From NCBI RefSeq assembly GCF_007753095.1, contig NZ_CP036348.1, forward strand, positions 7,355,411 through 7,419,410: DNA of 64,000 nt. Reading direction: 5' to 3'. The notes beneath the pieces are model-generated. The model ran no database searches. It was not told the DNA's origin and saw only the letters and a program-made list of their open reading frames with translations. The stretch's first letter is position 1, and each line of letters starts with the position of its first letter. A program made the position numbers and the translations under genes. Origin of the DNA: Rosistilla carotiformis. Its GTDB lineage: Bacteria > Planctomycetota > Planctomycetia > Pirellulales > Pirellulaceae. This document shows positions 15,203 through 23,871 of this stretch, piece after piece.

Positions 15203-16279
15203 TTACGCCGCCTCGGGCATCGTGCGTCCCTCGAGCTGGTAGACGTAGCGGAGGACTTCGGCAACGGCCTGATACTGTTCGGAAGGTACGGGATGTCCCA
15301 CCTCCACGTTCTTGTAAAGCGCCTGCGCCAGTGGCTTGCGTTCGACGATTGCGATGCCATGCTCAAGCCCAATGCGGCGGATCTTTTGGGCCAACAGCCC
15401 CGCCCCTTTCGCTGACACAATCGGCGCGGCCATCGTCTTGGGATCGTACTTGATCGCGATCGCCAGCTCCGTTGGATTGGTGACGATCACGTCGGAATTA
15501 GGCACATCGGACTTCATCCGTTGCATCGCTAGTTGGCGTTGAACTTGTCGACGACGGGCAATGACCTGCGGATCGCCTTGAGATTCTTTCATCTCGTCGC
15601 GCATCTCCTGCTCGGTCATCATCAAATCCTGCTCATGCTTCCACCATTGAAAGGCGAAATCGAAAGCCGCCAAGATGAACAGGGCCCCGCCAATCCAGAG
15701 GCATGTATAGAAGGTGGCATCGAAGATCAATTTGGCCACGGCGGCGACGCCCAACTGGCCGACACCCAACACCGCTTCATACCATTGCATCAGCGAGAGC
15801 GCGGCCACGGCGGAGATCACACCGAGTTTGAAAATTCCAAACCCCAAACGCATGAAGTTGGGCAGCGCCAACAACCGTTTGATCCCTTGCATGGGGCTGA
15901 TATTGCTGAATTTGGGCATCAGCTTGTCGGGCAGCAACATCGGGCCGGTTTGCAGGATGTTGACAAGGATCGCGCAAATGAACATGCAGACCATGATGGG
16001 CCCAATGGCCATCAGGGTGAAGTAGCCGGTTCGGGTCAACAGGCTGCTGGCGCTGTCGACGGTAAACGCTTCGACTTCCGAATCGGCGAGTGACGCGACC
16101 AACACTTCGGCGACATCGGTGACCATCGGACGACCGAAATATCCGATCACTGCGAGTGCGGCCAGTAACAGCGCGGCCGAAGCCAAGTCTTGGCTACGGA
16201 CCACCTGCCCCTGTTCACGGGCTTTCTGTCGCCGGCTGTCACTGGCTGAAAACCTCTTTTCGCCGTCTTGGTCCGCCAT
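15203..16279 (-). CDS. flhB: flagellar export switch protein FlhB
   Basis: Flagellar type III export protein, 358 residues. The N terminus is FlhB-like and basic (MADQDGEKRFSASDSRRQKAREQGQVVRSQD), followed by four membrane helices (residues ~30-210) and a cytoplasmic tail. The autocleavage site reads NPTE in place of the usual NPTH (VIVTNPTELAIAIKYDP): the Asn and Pro needed for cleavage are present but the His is Glu. The conserved MSxxEMRDEMKESQGDP linker is present. It is the last gene of the fliP-fliQ-fliR-flhB block, 82 bp after fliR. flhA is not in the window. Confidence 0.95.
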   Translation of the reverse strand: MADQDGEKRFSASDSRRQKAREQGQVVRSQDLASAALLLAALAVIGYFGRPMVTDVAEVLVASLADSEVEAFTVDSASSLLTRTGYFTLMAIGPIMVCMFICAILVNILQTGPMLLPDKLMPKFSNISPMQGIKRLLALPNFMRLGFGIFKLGVISAVAALSLMQWYEAVLGVGQLGVAAVAKLIFDATFYTCLWIGGALFILAAFDFAFQWWKHEQDLMMTEQEMRDEMKESQGDPQVIARRRQVQRQLAMQRMKSDVPNSDVIVTNPTELAIAIKYDPKTMAAPIVSAKGAGLLAQKIRRIGLEHGIAIVERKPLAQALYKNVEVGHPVPSEQYQAVAEVLRYVYQLEGRTMPEAA

Positions 16280-16361
16280 CGCGTCTGACGCGTCCTTTCC
16301 AAAATGTTATTGCGGTTGTCGTAAATGAAAACGCTGTCGCAGCGTCATCGGATCGTTTGGA

Positions 16362-17147
16362 TCAGCCCGGTTTCGTAGTCGCCAACAGATCGCCCAATCG
16401 ATCGAACAGGGCGGATAATTCGGTCTCAAATAACAGACCACACGACCCCAGTGCGATCGCCGAAATCGCCATCATCGCAATCGCGTTGACATTCAAACCA
16501 ACGGCGAGGATGTTTAGTTGCGGTAGCGTGCGGCTGAGCAGCCCGGTGATCAGGTTCGACAGCAGCAATCCCGTCACCACCGGAGCGCCCGCTCGAACCC
16601 CCGTCGCCATCCCTTGGGTCATCTCATACGTCAACAATTCGATCCAACCGATTTCGACGCGTACCAGTCCCGGCGGGATCGTTCGGAAGCTGGTGAACAA
16701 AGCATCGATCAACATGTGTTGACCGCCGACCGACATCAAGATCACCGTCACCATCATCCCGATCATATTACCCAGGATTGGCATCGCAGCTTTCGTTTGC
16801 GGATCGGTTCCGGCCCCCAATTGCATACCGGCGGTCGAACTGATCAATTCACCGGCCAGTTGAATACCGGTGATCAACAACTGAATCACCAATCCGATAA
16901 ACAGCCCCACGATCGCTTCGCGTCCCATCGCGATCGCCAGATCGACGATGCTGTTGACCGGGGGGACGGGCAAGTCTCCCAGTAAAGGGAACAACAATCC
17001 GGTCATCGTCAACACGAGGAACACTTTCACGCGTCGCGGCACGCCGGCACCAACGCCTGGCATCCCCATCAACATCAGGCTTAGACGGGTCAGAACAAGC
17101 ATGAACAGCAGCAGTTGCTGTTGGCCGATTTGTGTCAATGCTTCCAT
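16362..17147 (-). CDS. fliR: flagellar biosynthetic protein FliR
   Basis: Core export-gate membrane protein, 261 residues from an ATG at 17147 (MEALTQIGQQQLLLFMLVLTRLSLML). Family text is clear: MPGVGAGVPRRVKVFLVLT, ELISSTAGMQLG, PQLNILAVGLNVNAIAMM. About six membrane helices. An in-frame ATG at 17231 would overlap fliQ by 38 bp and add an arginine-rich tail, so the shorter start is preferred. It forms the export gate with FliP and FliQ. Confidence 0.95.
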   Translation of the reverse strand: MEALTQIGQQQLLLFMLVLTRLSLMLMGMPGVGAGVPRRVKVFLVLTMTGLLFPLLGDLPVPPVNSIVDLAIAMGREAIVGLFIGLVIQLLITGIQLAGELISSTAGMQLGAGTDPQTKAAMPILGNMIGMMVTVILMSVGGQHMLIDALFTSFRTIPPGLVRVEIGWIELLTYEMTQGMATGVRAGAPVVTGLLLSNLITGLLSRTLPQLNILAVGLNVNAIAMMAISAIALGSCGLLFETELSALFDRLGDLLATTKPG

Positions 17148-17193
17148 TCGTGCGCGCCTTCGGGGATTCCGTTCCCACCACCACAACCGTTTG

Positions 17194-17463
17194 CTAGGGG
17201 CCGATCTGTCCGGCACTGAGGTAAAGTTCACGCGCGAATTCGACCATCCGTTGGATCATCCAAGGCATGCACACGATCATTGTCGTCGCCATCGCCAAGA
17301 TCTTCGGGACAAACGAAACGGTTTGATCTTGAATCTGTGTCAACGCTTGAACCAGCCCGATCATCAATCCGGCCGCCATCCCGATAAACAGCAGCGGCGA
17401 AGCGATAATCACCGCTTGCAACAAGGCTTCACGAACAAAATCGGCAGCGGAATTAGCGTCCAT
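17194..17463 (-). CDS. fliQ: flagellar biosynthetic protein FliQ
   Basis: Two-helix export-gate subunit of 89 residues, normal family length. MDANSAADFVREALLQAV opens it, followed by the SPLLFIGMAAGLMIGLVQALTQIQDQTVSFVPKI region diagnostic of FliQ (given here in words: helix 1, then the TQIQ-Q-SFVPK loop, then helix 2). The start at 17463 gives the family N terminus; longer frames upstream are non-homologous. It lies 82 bp after fliP and 46 bp before fliR. Confidence 0.95.
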   Translation of the reverse strand: MDANSAADFVREALLQAVIIASPLLFIGMAAGLMIGLVQALTQIQDQTVSFVPKILAMATTMIVCMPWMIQRMVEFARELYLSAGQIGP

Positions 17464-17545
17464 GGTTCTCTTCTGTGAGGTTTGGGGGCACGCGTCGAGC
17501 ACGGCCCGAGGGAGGTTGCGATGTGGGTTTGGAAATCGATCGTCG

Positions 17546-18364
17546 TCAACCAGGAAGGGTGCCAAAGCTCTCCAACAACATCTGCACCACCAGTCGCCAA
17601 CCGTCGACCAGCACGAACAACAATAATTTGAAAGGCAACGAAATCACCCCCGGCGGCAGCATCAACATGCCCATCGAGATCGTCACGCTGGCGACGACAA
17701 TATCGAGGATCAAGAAGGGCAAATAGATCTTAAAGCCCATCAAAAATGCGACCTTCAATTCGCTGAGCATGTAAGCGGGCAACAGCACTCGAATCGGTAC
17801 GTCAGCCATCTCCGCCGGCGGTGGTCCATCGACATAGCGAAAGAAGAGATGGACGTCATCGTAGTTTCCGGCCGCCGCGATCTGCCGGCTCATGAATTCA
17901 CAGATCGGTGCCTTGCCGATATCCCACGCCTCTTCAAGACTCATCTCGATCGAAGGATCGGTGTAGGGTTGGATCGCGTCTTTGTAGACCTGATGCCAAA
18001 TCGGTCCCATCACAAACAATGTCATGAACATCGCGATGCTGGTCATGACTTGGCTGGGGGGCAATTGCTGCAACCCCATCGCCTGCTTCAACAACCCAAA
18101 CACGACGATGATCCGTACGTAACAGGTGGTCATGAGCAAGATCGCAGGAGCCAGGCTCAGGACGGTCAACAACAGCATGATCTGCAGGCTGCTGCTGAGC
18201 CCTTCGGGGCTGGTCCAATGTTCGGGGCCTTGGCGGACAAAGTCGATCGGATCGTCCAAGCGAATCGGCGTCTGCGTGATCACCTCCTGCGCGCATACAT
18301 CGGCGGTGCTGATCGATGCAGCAAGACAGCCGAACAATACAAGGGTGATCCAGCTTCGTTGCAT
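17546..18364 (-). CDS. fliP: flagellar biosynthetic protein FliP
   Basis: Export-gate subunit, 272 residues. A cleavable signal peptide (MQRSWITLVLFGCLAASISTADVCAQ) is followed by a short periplasmic part and four helices. FliP signatures include LSLAPAILLMTTCYVRIIVV, GLQQLPPSQVM, and LPAYMLSELKVAFLMGFKIY. It is the first gene of a four-gene block; the expected upstream partner fliO is 1.7 kb away beyond an opposite-strand gene, so fliP probably needs its own promoter in 18365-18744. Confidence 0.96.
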   Translation of the reverse strand: MQRSWITLVLFGCLAASISTADVCAQEVITQTPIRLDDPIDFVRQGPEHWTSPEGLSSSLQIMLLLTVLSLAPAILLMTTCYVRIIVVFGLLKQAMGLQQLPPSQVMTSIAMFMTLFVMGPIWHQVYKDAIQPYTDPSIEMSLEEAWDIGKAPICEFMSRQIAAAGNYDDVHLFFRYVDGPPPAEMADVPIRVLLPAYMLSELKVAFLMGFKIYLPFLILDIVVASVTISMGMLMLPPGVISLPFKLLLFVLVDGWRLVVQMLLESFGTLPG

Positions 18365-18744
18365 CCGTACACCGCGCGTGGAGAGAAATCCGTCCTAGGC
18401 ACTGCGGAGATTAGGAAACCAAGGCTCCCAGCGGAAGAGAAGTTAGGGAAAATCCAAACTTTGATTCAAGTTCGAGCATGCTAGCATCACGCCCGACTTT
18501 ACTGGTTTGAGCAACTATTCCAGTCGATAGATAAGAAGTCATGCCCCACCGATTCCATAGTCGACGTAGGGACATGTAGGTACGCGAGGGTTCGCGAAGG
18601 ACGGCTGGGATCCATCCCGTTGCCGGTTCACTGCGATGCCCCATGCCATGATGGAATTGCCGATCGATCGGCCCCGCCCGATGGATGCGAACCGCAACCA
18701 TTCCCCCTCTCGCAATGCCCCTGTTTATCTCGATGAGGAATCAT
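18365..18744. other. 380-bp divergent intergenic region, fliP / MORN gene
   Basis: No gene here that I can support. It must hold promoters for fliPQR-flhB (leftward) and the MORN-repeat gene (rightward). I did not find a convincing sigma-28 or sigma-54 flagellar promoter by eye. Confidence 0.5.
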
Positions 18745-20016
18745 ATGAAGAGTCGATCGGCGAGATGTCTCGCAATCCACTGGATCTTGTTTGGCAGCGC
18801 CACCCTTAGCTCCATGGGAGACCTGGATGCTGACGAAAGTGTTTTGGTTCCCCCGATCGCGGCGCCAATGATGCTAGCCCCTGCCAACGAACCGGCTTCT
18901 TTGGACGACTTCCCCGAGGACAGCGTGTTGACCGTCGATACGCCCTACATCGCCCGTCGGATTGAAGAAGCCGCCCGGGAACTGGCTGGCGAATCTCTGG
19001 TCGCCGACAGCAATTCCGAAATCGTCCGCGAACGCTACGACGATGGTTCGGTCAAGGTTGAACGGACCGTCACGCAAGATGAACTGGGCAACTTTGTCAA
19101 CAATGGTCCCTATCGGATGTACAGCCCATCGGGCAGCTTGGTCGCCGAAGGCAACTTTCAAATGGGCGCCCGACACGGCGACTGGCGACGCGTTTATGAA
19201 ACCGCCGACGCCAGTTTGTTGAGCGCTTATCCGTACAGCGAGTTCCAGGCCCCATTCGTTTCCCAAGCGACTTTCACCGCCGATAATCTCAGCGGCAGTT
19301 GGATCATCACCGATGCCCAAGGCAAACTGGTCAGCGAGATCCCGTTCCGCGATGGCCTGCGTCATGGTCAAGCGATTTGGAATCATCCCAACGGCAAACG
19401 GATGTACGAAGCCAACTATCGAGACGGAATGCTCGAAGGAGTGATGGCGGAATACGATGCGGCGAGCAACGAACTGACAAGCCACACGTTCCAGGACGGT
19501 CGCCGTGAGGAACGTGAAGTCGAACATTACAAGAATCAACAACCCAAAGCAGAATTCCTGTATCTATCGGCGCAGCAAACACTGAAGCAACGCGATGATT
19601 GGTGGAACGCCAAGCCGGCCGTTTACGAAACCGCAGGCAAGCGTTTGAAACACGGCAGTTTTGTCGAGTACCACGCCAACGGTCAAAAGAAGTCGACAGG
19701 AAAGTATGAAGAGGGACATTTGACCGGTGAATTTGCCAGCTGGTTCGAGAACGGCCAACGCGAAACCCTAGGCCATTATCATGCAGGCGTCGCGGTCGGC
19801 GCTTGGGCTTGGTGGCATCCCAATGGAATGCGACGTGCCGAAGGGCATTACGCCAACGGAGCTCCCGAAGGTCAATGGATCAGCTGGACTCCCGAAGGAA
19901 AGGTTGCCAAACGGCAAACCTATGCCGATGCGAGGCCTTCGGATGTGGTGCGTAGCCGGAACGCAAACCCGGCCCGTCCCAGTTCGGCGAACGCACAGCG
20001 CCGCGTCCAGCGGTAG
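18745..20016 (+). CDS. secreted MORN-repeat (YwqK-like) protein
   Basis: A 423-residue protein. A signal-like N terminus (MKSRSARCLAIHWILFGSATLSS) is followed by at least nine copies of a MORN/YwqK motif of the form NGxxxxxGxYxxGxxxGxWxxW, e.g. YSPSGSLVAEGNFQMGARHGDW, HPNGKRMYEANYRDGMLEG, YHANGQKKSTGKYEEGHLTG and HPNGMRRAEGHYANGAPEGQW. AGGA lies six bases before the ATG at 18745; earlier in-frame ATGs would lack this. The C terminus is arginine-rich. It is the only plus-strand gene within the flagellar cluster, splitting fliO from fliP. Function unknown; such repeats are used in envelope and protein-interaction roles. Confidence 0.82.
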   Translation: MKSRSARCLAIHWILFGSATLSSMGDLDADESVLVPPIAAPMMLAPANEPASLDDFPEDSVLTVDTPYIARRIEEAARELAGESLVADSNSEIVRERYDDGSVKVERTVTQDELGNFVNNGPYRMYSPSGSLVAEGNFQMGARHGDWRRVYETADASLLSAYPYSEFQAPFVSQATFTADNLSGSWIITDAQGKLVSEIPFRDGLRHGQAIWNHPNGKRMYEANYRDGMLEGVMAEYDAASNELTSHTFQDGRREEREVEHYKNQQPKAEFLYLSAQQTLKQRDDWWNAKPAVYETAGKRLKHGSFVEYHANGQKKSTGKYEEGHLTGEFASWFENGQRETLGHYHAGVAVGAWAWWHPNGMRRAEGHYANGAPEGQWISWTPEGKVAKRQTYADARPSDVVRSRNANPARPSSANAQRRVQR

Positions 20017-20075
20017 CCCCAGAGCGACCTCCTGACAATCGGGCGTCGCGCACAAGCGACGTCCGATGACGGAAC

Positions 20076-20699
20076 CTAAGTCGCGCTGTGACTGAACAGA
20101 CTGCGACGCGGGGCGGCTTGATTATCGACAAAGCCATGGGCTGCTTTGCCATCCCCAGCATCTTTTAACGCTTCGGCAAACGTCGCCCGCGCCTTGCCGG
20201 TGGCTCGAGCCATCAATTCGTTGACCTCGCCCGGTTCGGTGAATTCGGTTAACGTCGTGACACCGGTCTGCGTTAACGCGACCAACAGCACGCGATCACC
20301 GCACTTCACCAAAGCCGCTTGATGGCGGGGATCGATCTGCGAAGTGCCCAAGACGGTGAACAGATCGCGGTTGAGCGTGCCCGCTTGGCGACCGCCGGTC
20401 TTTCGGGTCACCCAGACGAATCCGCAAAACAATCCCAGCACAATCGCGAGACTGCTGATCACGGTGAACAAAGGCCCTGTAGAGGCTTCGCTGTCGGCCG
20501 CCGTGGGAGTTTTGCTGCCCGCCGGTGGCAACGGGATCGATGTCCGCGAAGCCTGTTCAGACGGTTCCGTCGCGGGGGATTCGTTCAACGGTTGGATCGA
20601 ATAGCTGGGATTGGAAACCACGCGTGGCAAGGGATCTTGAGCCGCGGTGGGAAGCATCGACAGCAACGTCAGCAACAAGATTGCGGGTTGGCGAAACAT
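20076..20699 (-). CDS. fliO: flagellar biosynthetic protein FliO
   Basis: A 207-residue bitopic protein: signal peptide (MFRQPAILLLTLLSMLPTAAQ), a Pro/Ser/Thr-rich external linker to about residue 75, one membrane helix (LFTVISSLAIVLGLFCGFVWV), then a cytoplasmic domain with the FliO pattern LFTVLGTSQIDPRHQAALVKCGDRVLLVALT. It starts 3 bp after the fliN stop codon, supporting translational coupling, and ends 59 bp from the convergent MORN gene. FliO assists FliP assembly. The external linker is longer than in E. coli FliO. Confidence 0.85.
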   Translation of the reverse strand: MFRQPAILLLTLLSMLPTAAQDPLPRVVSNPSYSIQPLNESPATEPSEQASRTSIPLPPAGSKTPTAADSEASTGPLFTVISSLAIVLGLFCGFVWVTRKTGGRQAGTLNRDLFTVLGTSQIDPRHQAALVKCGDRVLLVALTQTGVTTLTEFTEPGEVNELMARATGKARATFAEALKDAGDGKAAHGFVDNQAAPRRSLFSHSAT

Positions 20700-20702
20700 C
20701 GT

Positions 20703-21149
20703 TTACGCATTGCCTCCGGTCACCAATTCGGTGACGCGAACGCAGAAGCTTTCGTTCAACACCAACACCTCGCCGCGGGCAACCAAGCGGTCGTTGACAA
20801 ACACATCGACGGGATCGCCAGCCAAACGGTCCAAGGCGACCACCGATCCACTGCGCAATTGCAGCACATCTTCCAACCGCATGTGGGTGCGTCCCAATTC
20901 GATCCGCAGATCCAGATCGACATCGCTCAGCAGGTTCATCGAGACGAGTTCGTCGATGCCGTCTTCATGCTGTAATTCGTTCAGCGAAAAAGGTTGCGGG
21001 TTGGCATCCGTTGCGGCTGCCGGGCCATCGGCAGCGGCAAGATCCGCTTCCGCTTGGTCGAGCAATTGCTCCATCCCGGCGGTCGATCGCGCATCCTCCG
21101 CGACGGTGGGCTGCGGCGGATTCTGTGTCTGTGATCCATCATCTGACAT
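20703..21149 (-). CDS. fliN: flagellar motor switch protein FliN
   Basis: C-ring protein of 148 residues. The first ~65 are acidic and Ala/Pro-rich; the last ~80 form a SpoA (surface presentation of antigens) domain: LDLRIELGRTHMRLEDVLQL, GSVVALDRLAGDPVDVFVND, VARGEVLVLNESFCVRVTEL. This matches FliN closely. No fliM gene, normally next to fliN, is found between fliL and fliN or elsewhere in the window. Confidence 0.93.
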   Translation of the reverse strand: MSDDGSQTQNPPQPTVAEDARSTAGMEQLLDQAEADLAAADGPAAATDANPQPFSLNELQHEDGIDELVSMNLLSDVDLDLRIELGRTHMRLEDVLQLRSGSVVALDRLAGDPVDVFVNDRLVARGEVLVLNESFCVRVTELVTGGNA

Positions 21150-21173
21150 CGAACGGCCTTCGCTAGGTTGCTA

Positions 21174-21725
21174 TCATTCTTCGCGAACTTTGTATTGTTT
21201 GAAACCGACCGACAGCAGGATCGGTTCTTCAAGCACGGCGTTACATGTCGTCAAAATACGCCTTTCGATCAAGCCCAATTGGTTGTCTTGCAATTCTTCC
21301 AGACGCGAATTGCGGACAACCATCCGGATCCCGTGCTGCAAGCGGCCCTCTTTCTCTTCGAATTCTTTGGTCATCAATTCCTTGTTCTTTTGCCGCAACG
21401 TGCCGAACAAACGAAATTCGACAGCATACTGTCGCTCGGTCCCCAGCGGCGAAAAGGTCTCGCCAAATGGCCCCAACTGAAACTCGATGACTTTCTTTTC
21501 GTCGTCGTCTTTTTTGATTTCAACTTCGCTGACGTTCTGCACGTCTTCGATTAACTGCGATTCGGCCATCGCGGCGACTTCATCCGCCGACGGAACCATG
21601 AAGAAGAACAACAACGTTTCGACGATCATCACCGCGGATACGAATCCGACGATCATCAATTTCTTACTCTTGGGTTGATCGGAGGGGGTCGCTTCGTCTT
21701 CGACGCTCTCTTGTTTATCTGCCAT
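21174..21725 (-). CDS. fliL: flagellar basal body protein FliL
   Basis: A 183-residue protein: acidic cytoplasmic N terminus, one membrane helix (LMIVGFVSAVMIVETLLFFF), and a periplasmic domain with YAVEFRLFGTLRQKN and the C-terminal LRQ/RRILTTCNAVLEEPILLSVG strand pattern of FliL. Only three bases separate it from motB upstream. FliL surrounds the stator units and affects motor torque. The C terminus lacks the usual VLFTEFVVQ tail and instead ends KQYKVREE, so this is a divergent member. Confidence 0.8.
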   Translation of the reverse strand: MADKQESVEDEATPSDQPKSKKLMIVGFVSAVMIVETLLFFFMVPSADEVAAMAESQLIEDVQNVSEVEIKKDDDEKKVIEFQLGPFGETFSPLGTERQYAVEFRLFGTLRQKNKELMTKEFEEKEGRLQHGIRMVVRNSRLEELQDNQLGLIERRILTTCNAVLEEPILLSVGFKQYKVREE

Positions 21726-21728
21726 GGG

Positions 21729-22505
21729 TTATTGCCTCTCCTGATCGTTTTCCGGAATGATATTCTTTTGACGTTCGTCGTTGGTTCCGATCAAATCGGA
21801 GACGGTTTCGTCCAACAGGAAGACTTCGACACGGGGATTCTGTTGTTGTTTCGCTGGGTCCGCGGCAACACTCATCGGTTCACTGTCGGCTGCCGCAGCG
21901 ATTCGACAGCGTCGCGGATCGATGTGATGGTGGTTCACCAAATAATCGTAGACCTGGACGCTGCGGGCGTAAGCCAGGTTCATCGGTTCACGAATCGAGA
22001 CGGCCTGGGCCGCCATGCGGGCCGATGTATGGCCACGGATCTCGATCTTCTGCGGCTTGCCCTTCAGTTCGTCCGCGATCCCATCGAGCGCGGCCTTCAC
22101 ATCGTCGTTCAGTTCGGACTCCCCTTCGGGAAAGAACACGACCGTCCCCACCGCGGTCAACCGACCGGGACGGATGATCCGCACCGTCGGTTGTTCGCCA
22201 ACGGGCGCTTTGGCGTCCACGCCACCTTTGTGCGAGTCCAGTTTTTTGGCGCGGCCCATCGTCGCCAAAACTTCAAACGCGGTTTCGCGAGGTTTTGCAT
22301 CCCCCGGCGACATGCTTTCCATCGAACGTTCATGGCCAAATTGTTGCCGCATCGATTCGACGAGGGCTTGGAACTTTTCTTCTTCCTTGATCTCGCTGAG
22401 CGATACCAACATGATAAAAAACGTCAGCAGCAACGACATCATGTCGCCGAACGTCACGACCCATTCTGGGATCGCTGCTGCACCGTCATCTCCACCTTCG
22501 TCCAT
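21729..22505 (-). CDS. motB: flagellar motor protein MotB
   Basis: Stator subunit of 258 residues. The single N-terminal helix, IPEWVVTFGDMMSLLLTFFI, contains the Asp that carries protons or Na+. Residues ~120-240 are an OmpA-like peptidoglycan-binding domain (ALDGIADELKGKPQKIEIRG, then LAYARSVQVYDYLV and IAAAADSEP). An RxxNPRVEVFLLD-like ending follows. It sits between motA (31 bp upstream) and fliL. With MotA it forms the ion-driven stator. Confidence 0.93.
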   Translation of the reverse strand: MDEGGDDGAAAIPEWVVTFGDMMSLLLTFFIMLVSLSEIKEEEKFQALVESMRQQFGHERSMESMSPGDAKPRETAFEVLATMGRAKKLDSHKGGVDAKAPVGEQPTVRIIRPGRLTAVGTVVFFPEGESELNDDVKAALDGIADELKGKPQKIEIRGHTSARMAAQAVSIREPMNLAYARSVQVYDYLVNHHHIDPRRCRIAAAADSEPMSVAADPAKQQQNPRVEVFLLDETVSDLIGTNDERQKNIIPENDQERQ

Positions 22506-22536
22506 ATCCGATATATCCCGTATGACCTATGAATGT

Positions 22537-23322
22537 CTATTCTGCAGAGCGTTGTTTAGGCGGCAGGTAGGTCCGCAGCTTCTGTTCGATCGCGCGAGGG
22601 CTTTCGCCCGATTGAATCGCCAACACGCCGCGGATTGCGATCTCCATCGAGACCATTTCTTGGCGGCTGATCAGACCCAGCTTTTCCGCAAACGGTGAGA
22701 AGAAGACGTTCGCCACGATCGCACCATACAACGTCGTGATCAACGCCACGGCCATACCGGCACCGATGCTCGACGGGTCGGACATGTTGCTCAACATCAT
22801 GATCAGACCCATCAGGGTTCCAATCATTCCGTAGGCCGGCGCAAAACGTCCCAACTGGTCCATCACCGCCTTGCCATCTTTATGACGGATCGCGATCGCG
22901 CTGACTTCCGTCCGCAACACCTCTTCAACCCCTTCGGGGGTGCTACCGTCGACAGCCATCTGCAAACCCGACTTGACCAACGGATGTTCCACCTCGGCGA
23001 TCTTGCTCTCCAACGCCAACAGTCCGTCGCGCCGCGCGGTTTCCGCCAATTCGACAATCTGCTTGATCAGCGATTGCAGATCGGGGGCCTTATTCAAGAA
23101 GACCTTCATCGCCACCATCGGCGAACCGACCATGTTTTTCATCGGAAAACAGATCAACGCCGCCGCGACGGCACCACCGATCACGACCAGGAACGAGGGG
23201 AGATCGATGAAGGCGCTAAACGGCGCGGAACCAAGTGCGATCGAGCCCAAGATCAGGCCCAGCGCTAGGATCACGCCGATAAGACTTGCAATATCCATAA
23301 TTTGAACGCCGTCTATTTCCAA
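22537..23322 (-). CDS. motA: flagellar motor protein MotA
   Basis: Stator subunit of 261 residues with four membrane helices: residues ~5-25 and ~32-52 at the N terminus and ~155-175 and ~190-210 after a cytoplasmic loop. The loop has GLLALESKIAEVEHPLVKSG, and the third helix region reads APAYGMIGTLMGLIMMLSNM, both diagnostic. The last part (FAEKLGLISRQEMVSMEIAI) is the usual cytoplasmic tail. First of the motA-motB pair, following flbD by 15 bp. Confidence 0.95.
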   Translation of the reverse strand: MEIDGVQIMDIASLIGVILALGLILGSIALGSAPFSAFIDLPSFLVVIGGAVAAALICFPMKNMVGSPMVAMKVFLNKAPDLQSLIKQIVELAETARRDGLLALESKIAEVEHPLVKSGLQMAVDGSTPEGVEEVLRTEVSAIAIRHKDGKAVMDQLGRFAPAYGMIGTLMGLIMMLSNMSDPSSIGAGMAVALITTLYGAIVANVFFSPFAEKLGLISRQEMVSMEIAIRGVLAIQSGESPRAIEQKLRTYLPPKQRSAE

Positions 23323-23337
23323 TCAAAGGGGAACGAT

Positions 23338-23550
23338 TTACGAACCGCAATGGGGAGACATTGTCGGCAGCAGTTGTTTTTGTTGTTGGTATCCAATCGC
23401 GCGATCGACGATCTCGTCCATCGTTTCCCGCACGATGAATCGCTCGCCCGTGGTTAGGGTCACGAACGTGTCGGGACGATTTTCGACGTACCGAATCAGT
23501 TCGGCGTTCAGGATGAACGCTTCGCCATCAATCCGCGTGAGCTTGATCAT
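23338..23550 (-). CDS. flbD: FlbD family flagellar protein
   Basis: A 70-residue protein of normal FlbD length. MIKLTRIDGEAFILNAELIR opens it, and FVTLTTGERFIVRETMDEIV is the conserved core. The start at 23550 gives the canonical N terminus; the longer frame upstream is not homologous. It is the first gene of the flbD-motA-motB-fliL-fliN-fliO run. Family members are small flagellar proteins of unclear role, distinct from the Caulobacter FlbD activator. Confidence 0.9.
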   Translation of the reverse strand: MIKLTRIDGEAFILNAELIRYVENRPDTFVTLTTGERFIVRETMDEIVDRAIGYQQQKQLLPTMSPHCGS

Positions 23551-23871
23551 GTTTAAAACTGCCGATCGATGAACCACGACTGCCGTCAACCGACAGACTC
23601 GGCTCATTTTGCCGATGATGCGCAAATACAACATCTGCGCCTCTGATCAACTGTAGAACACGCTAGCTTCGATGCGTGGCGATCCGTAAGAATTGTGCTT
23701 GTTGTGGCGATCTAATGCATTTGCATCCCACGCGCACGGTCACGGTTGAAGCGATTGTGCCGACGACAACGAAGATCCTTTGCCCGGCGACGATTTACGT
23801 CTACGCGTTCGGCCGAATCAGCACCGTCGCAGCGGTGGTGCCGCGGGGTCGACGTGAAGTTCAAGAAACGG

